From Pogonophryne albipinna (Eukaryota; Chordata; Actinopteri; Perciformes; Artedidraconidae), in NCBI GenBank assembly GCA_028583405.1, contig CM053243.1, forward strand, positions 19,075,550 to 19,139,549: a stretch of DNA of 64,000 nt. The letters run 5' to 3'. This document shows, piece by piece, positions 47,675 to 64,000 of this stretch. The notes beneath the pieces are model-generated. The model searched no databases. It worked only from the letters and a program-made list of their open reading frames with translations, and was not told where the DNA came from. Each line of letters begins with the position of its first letter. The first letter of the stretch is position 1. The position numbers and the translations under genes were made by a program.

Positions 47675-50395
47675 GTGCACTGATGAAAAATCCAAACTAG
47701 CACACCAGTTATAGTCAGCCAAATTGTAATTTTTATGGTAAATTAAAAGGCATCAGATGTTTGTCACATTGCCTTCATGCAGTTCTGCACCCTGTCCTTT
47801 CGGCATGACATTCAGTACTCGTGTGCTTATCTTTTTGTCAACAGACGAGTGGTTGTGCAAGAGCTCTTTTTGTCACACTTTGCTTTCAGCACTTTGAACT
47901 AAGTGGAAATGGATGATCCAAATGCTCAGAGGGCGAAGTAAATGCAGACAAGCACAGTTAATGGAATTAAAAGAAACATAGTATTTTTATTTCCTAACAT
48001 GGATGTTTGACTGCTAGATGAATAAACCCTGAATACACAACCTTCAACTTCCTGGTTGAATTCCACAAGTTAATTCCCTAACAGCTGTGTACTCCTCTCT
48101 CTGAAGCTCTTGAAACCACTTCCTGTAATTCAAATAAACCGAGTTGTGGAATAGTCAATGATTTTAATCCAAAAATAAGACTGTTTGAAAGGCTAGGGTC
48201 GGTAAGATTTGTAATAATAACATGTTGCCAACTCTTTTGAAATGATACACCGCAATAGCTCCAAAAGACGCTAAAGCGAGAAATTAACAGAAAACTACAC
48301 TGACACAACATCCCTTCAAGAACTCCCTTCAAAGCCGCTTCCCAGAACTAAATCAGTAACGTAAACAGTTTAGAGTGAACGTAAACACCATGGTTAATGT
48401 TAGAAGGCTACTCACTGCTGTCAAGCTACCAGCCTGGGCAAGACTCCGGTGACGCGCATGAGTGCACGGGCAGGTCGCGCGCAGGTGGGCAGATAGGTGG
48501 CAAGCTTCACTCCGCAGGCAGCCAGGTTTGATTTATTAGTCCTGCGACATGCGCATATACCGGATTTGTATAGTAGGCCAGTCGTGAGGTAATATCCAGA
48601 ACTGAAAGTATTTACTATTAAAACGCATGTCTACCATAGCCCATGGGCTTCATCAGCAAATTGAACATAGGCTAAGTTTTACATCAGTATATTAGTCTTA
48701 ACAATTAACTTTGAATATAATTCAAACTTATTTTCCTGATCTGATTTGAATAGTTATTTTAGTTTTATTATGTATGTTATATAGCAGGATCTCATGTGCT
48801 GTTAAAGATAGTAGCCTCTACTGGGAGGATTGTTCAATATTTTCGCAAATAAAATGCCATAAACAATATATGTTATATACCAGACAAACAGCAGCCTTCA
48901 ATACAACACACACAGTAAACCAGCTTTCCTCTGTTTAGTGTGGAATATAGTATAGAATAAATTATTTCGAATTACAATTACAATTTACAATTTGGATTAG
49001 TTGCACACTTTTAGTGGTCACATTTTGAAGCTTTCAGCATTTTTTAATGTAAATAATGATCAATTAAAGAAAACTTTGTTTTGATTTTGTTTGTTTCTCT
49101 ATCCCTTTTTTACTATGTGTCGCTCCTGGTTCATCAGAATAAAAACACACTCCCATGTACTGTACTTATACTCAATATGAAAATACTTTTACTACCGTGA
49201 CAATGAGTATTTTCACTTGGCTTATCTTAAGAATGCAAACAAAAACATGTAACACCATAAGAATAACATGATTGTTTTCCTTTAAAAAAAACATGAGAAG
49301 TCCTAAAACAAGAATAAAATCAGACGGTTCAACAATTACATTAAAGTTTACAATAATACACAATATTACACAGACCTGGGCCTTTGCATGTCTTAAAAGT
49401 GCCAAATACACAGTGGAAAATAGTTGTAATACTCATCTAATAAGTTTGAAGTACACAAAAGACATTGGTTTACAGAAGTATGTATTCTGATACTCATAAC
49501 CAGAAAGCAACCAGCTTCTCTCCTGCATGATCAGTTTGACTATCATCCCTCAAGTATTACTGTGATTTACTTTGACTAGTTCAATTCTGATTTCTGAGAA
49601 GAATACAACAAAGAGAAAAAGGGTTAGCATTAACAAAATATCAAATTTGACAGTATTTTCTTTTGCTTTTACATGTTAAAATAATTTGGGAATCACAGAA
49701 GAGCTTTTCATTTCTCAGTACATGCACAACATTTTCTAGATATACCCATAATTCTGAAAATCATAATAATGTAATCTTTTTAAATGGTTTATCACCCCTG
49801 TGCTGCATTCATATTTCTGGTTCTATATTTTATTGTATTCCAGCTAATTCAAGATGTAAGAAATCCGTTTTTGGGAGAAACTGGTGAAACAGCAGAACCA
49901 TTGTAGTACCTCTAACAGAAACATAATACTTTTTGTATGTACAGTCTGATAATGGAAAGCGGCCTGGTTTAAACAAAGGTGGTAAGCTGCTTAAACAAAG
50001 TTTTAATCAGAAAACCCTATTGTCTCATTTGGAGTAACACTGTATTATTTGGATTAATACTATGTGTTGGTGCAAACCCTTTTATACAAATTATTAGAAA
50101 TGCCTGCTGCTGCTAGAGCATTCAACGTGAAATACACACTGTCCTTACATACTAGTCAATCAGATGTGCATGTACTCAGTTTGTATTAGTCAACTCTGTC
50201 AGTGCTTTAGTTTTTCTCTAAAGTAAAAGAAACCAAGCTGCTATGATGCAATTAAATGTATTGTGTTGTCTGATATGTACACCCTGTTGGAAGGGAGTTG
50301 AGCCTCTGATATGAGCGTTTGCTTGGGCGTTGTTGTTCTCTTCCTTCATGTTTGGCACTTAATCCATGTCTTCTGTGTCTTCTCATGTTCCTCCC
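47675..50395. other. URAH upstream / 3' flank of the RALY-like gene
   Basis: No exon was recognised. The right part may hold the RALY-like 3'UTR. It is mainly AT-rich unique-looking DNA. Short frames on both strands lack family resemblance. Confidence 0.4.
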
Positions 50396-62176
<11,781 letters not shown>

Positions 62177-63480
62177 CTGCAGGGGAGATGGAGACAGAGA
62201 CAGAGATGGAGAAGGGGTGGTTGGTAAAGTATTCGTAAAAATCTACAAGATGCTCTTTCACTGGGGCGATAACACATTTCACTTAACAAACAGTAAGCTT
62301 GTTTGTTGTGTCAGGGTGTAAATGTGCGTGAGCCTCAACAGAGTAATATGGTACAATCACTTCATCTGGAAAGAATGCAGTGTTCATGAGCTCCAGCCAG
62401 CTAGAAAAAGATATTGGATTTGTTTTGCTGCAGCATCCAAGGTGGAAAATCCATAGAAATTGGCTTCTGTGCCAACTGTACCACTCACCGAACATCTCTG
62501 TGTAAGCTTGGGTAGGCAAGCAGTGAGGCAGGAGAGTGATGTGACAGGAGAGAATTTATATGGGCGAGTAGTCAGTGTGTACCGGCAATACATACCTGAG
62601 GAAGTGGAGGACAGAAAAGTGACACTAAGCCGCAGCGAGATCACATTCTGGTGTGACAGACGCCAGCATTCCTCTCTGGTTGGCACACAGAGTCGCTAAT
62701 AATCCCTCCATGTTTCTCACCATCCGTCTGTCTCTCTCTGACTCACTTCCTTCAATCTGTCTTTGTCATTCTTTCATTTATCGGTTCTACTTTCCATTTA
62801 GTTTGAACTCGCTTCATCAACTACTCTCTAATCAGTATTTCTTTACTTGCAAGGCCACTTGAAGTAATATAGGATGTTGTTACTTACACATCCGTATGAA
62901 GCAACAGCACGTCATAAAAGTCTTGGAAATTAAATATTGCCATCGACCAGATATGATCATGCCGATAAGCTGAGACGTCATTCAAGGATACATTATTCAC
63001 TTTTGTTTGTGTACCCATTGTAATTTATGTCTGCAACCTCTTGTAAGCTATTGAGATAGCAGTTGGCATATAGTATGATTCCAACACAGAATTGATGTTC
63101 TCTTTAGTGTTTATTGGCACTGGGAAGTAGTGATCAGGAACATATGACATATTGGATGCCAACAAAAATACAAAATCATGCATCCATAGTTTTATATTCA
63201 AATCAGTGACATGCCCATGTTCACAAAATATAGGCCATTTGTATGTGGATTTTGGAGGACACTTAAACATATTTTGGAAGACTAAAACCCCCACAATCCT
63301 TGCCATCTGCTGATCACCCAAGGTGGCAGTGGTTCTCCTGGTTACAGAAGAACTTCTGGTTGCTTTGTTTTTACGTCAGGGAAAACAGCAGTGGACTAGT
63401 CTGAAAACTCCACATTCAGAATCACACACGTACAGTTAAACATCATCGGGCTGTATGAAGCTGTGTGCTGTGTCTCTGGA
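62177..63480. other. Intronic part of the RALY-like gene; no exon recognised
   Basis: Upstream exons with the RRM were sought and not found. A splice-bordered candidate near 62885-62925 does not fit the family. A 98-codon reverse frame at 63025-63321 has no recognisable similarity and could be a repeat. Confidence 0.4.
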
Positions 63481-63482
63481 TT

Positions 63483-63660
63483 ACATTACATGTCACTTGT
63501 TAGACGCTTTTATCCAAAGCGACTTACATACTCAATACCGTGGGCAATCCCCACAGGAGCAATTTGGGGTGAAGTGACACAACGACATGCTAACTGCAGT
63601 GGGGTTTGAACCTGATCCAAACACCAACGCACAACCCACTGCACCACTCCTTATTTTGGA
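63483..63660 (+). repeat. SINE-like dispersed fish repeat
   Basis: It contains GACGCTTTTATCCAAAGCGACTTACAT and ends in TGGGGTTTGAACCTG with a B-box-like GTTTGAACC. I recognise this type of sequence as very common in ray-finned fish. No TSD was defined. Confidence 0.55.
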
Positions 63661-64000
63661 TCTGAAGTGTAGACTTATTCTTTGGACTGTACTCGCGTCT
63701 CGTCAGCGTTACTCTCACAGACTCTTCTCTGTCTCATACCAGCTGGTTTTCAGAACTCAGAAGACAGGAAACCACAACATTATTCTGTTGAATCTAATGT
63801 TAAAACTGTCCTCTAGTAATCAATTAAAAATGTACATGCTGTTTTAGAGTTCTGCTTTCCAAGTGATTTCAGCCAGAAGAAATCCTCACTGAGGGGGAGA
63901 TGTTGTTCACTCCTATTGATGATCTCACATTGGCTCTAATTTTGTCAAAATATAATTTGTTAAATAATAATAATTATTTTATACTTTAACCTTTTTGTTC

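Noticed and set aside
62885..62925. Candidate exon encoding DFYDVLLHTD with a GT donor
   Set aside because: It does not match any part of hnRNP C/RALY proteins between the RRM and the visible SEFDLDYD exon; the acceptor is weak.
63025..63321. 98-codon minus-strand frame
   Set aside because: No recognisable domain. It might belong to a repeat, but I could not identify one.

Overview
The window is nuclear DNA of a vertebrate, and the repeats point to a teleost fish. It has short coding exons with GT/AG borders, long introns, and L2-like, I/Nimb-like, hAT-like, piggyBac and tRNA-SINE repeats of the kinds common in fish. The host genes match well-known vertebrate families. I see no bacterial or phage operon, CRISPR array or viral genome. 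All assignments come from reading translations and splice borders; no database was searched.

All six host genes are on the minus strand. Left to right they are: TCF25 (393-11449, 16 exons, 3' end beyond the left edge); CYBA/p22phox (18243-20144, 6 exons, complete); MVD (35876-40540, 10 exons, complete); PDCD5 (42718-44619, 6 exons, complete); URAH (46557-47674, 4 exons, complete); and the 3' half of an hnRNP C/RALY-family RNA-binding protein gene (about 50396-62176, 5' end beyond the right edge). For the four complete genes and the internal part of TCF25, reading frame is kept across every proposed junction. The genes are functionally unrelated (ribosome quality control, NADPH oxidase, mevalonate pathway, apoptosis/chaperone-associated factor, purine degradation, RNA binding), so this is ordinary gene-dense synteny and not a functional cluster.

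The space between and inside the genes is rich in mobile DNA, often nested. A retroposed 3'UTR with a 15-bp duplication and a TWA-type inverted-repeat element lie in TCF25 introns. Between TCF25 and CYBA are an I/Nimb-type LINE fragment and a 3.0-kb long-terminal-inverted-repeat (LTIR) element inserted into a tRNA-derived SINE. Between CYBA and MVD are a decayed 4-kb LINE and a piggyBac remnant (26544-35699) that carries a 5.6-kb near-perfect palindrome in place of the front half of its transposase. The 9-kb intron of the RALY-like gene holds a hAT-like element, an L2 fragment, a long CA microsatellite and a three-level nest: TWA-type element, then an LTIR element encoding a CXC-type cysteine-rich protein, then a hAT-like element.

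The parts most worth a second look are the three foldback/LTIR elements, above all the CXC-protein element at 58509-61181 with its 14-15-bp flanking duplication and the giant palindrome at 27642-33199.
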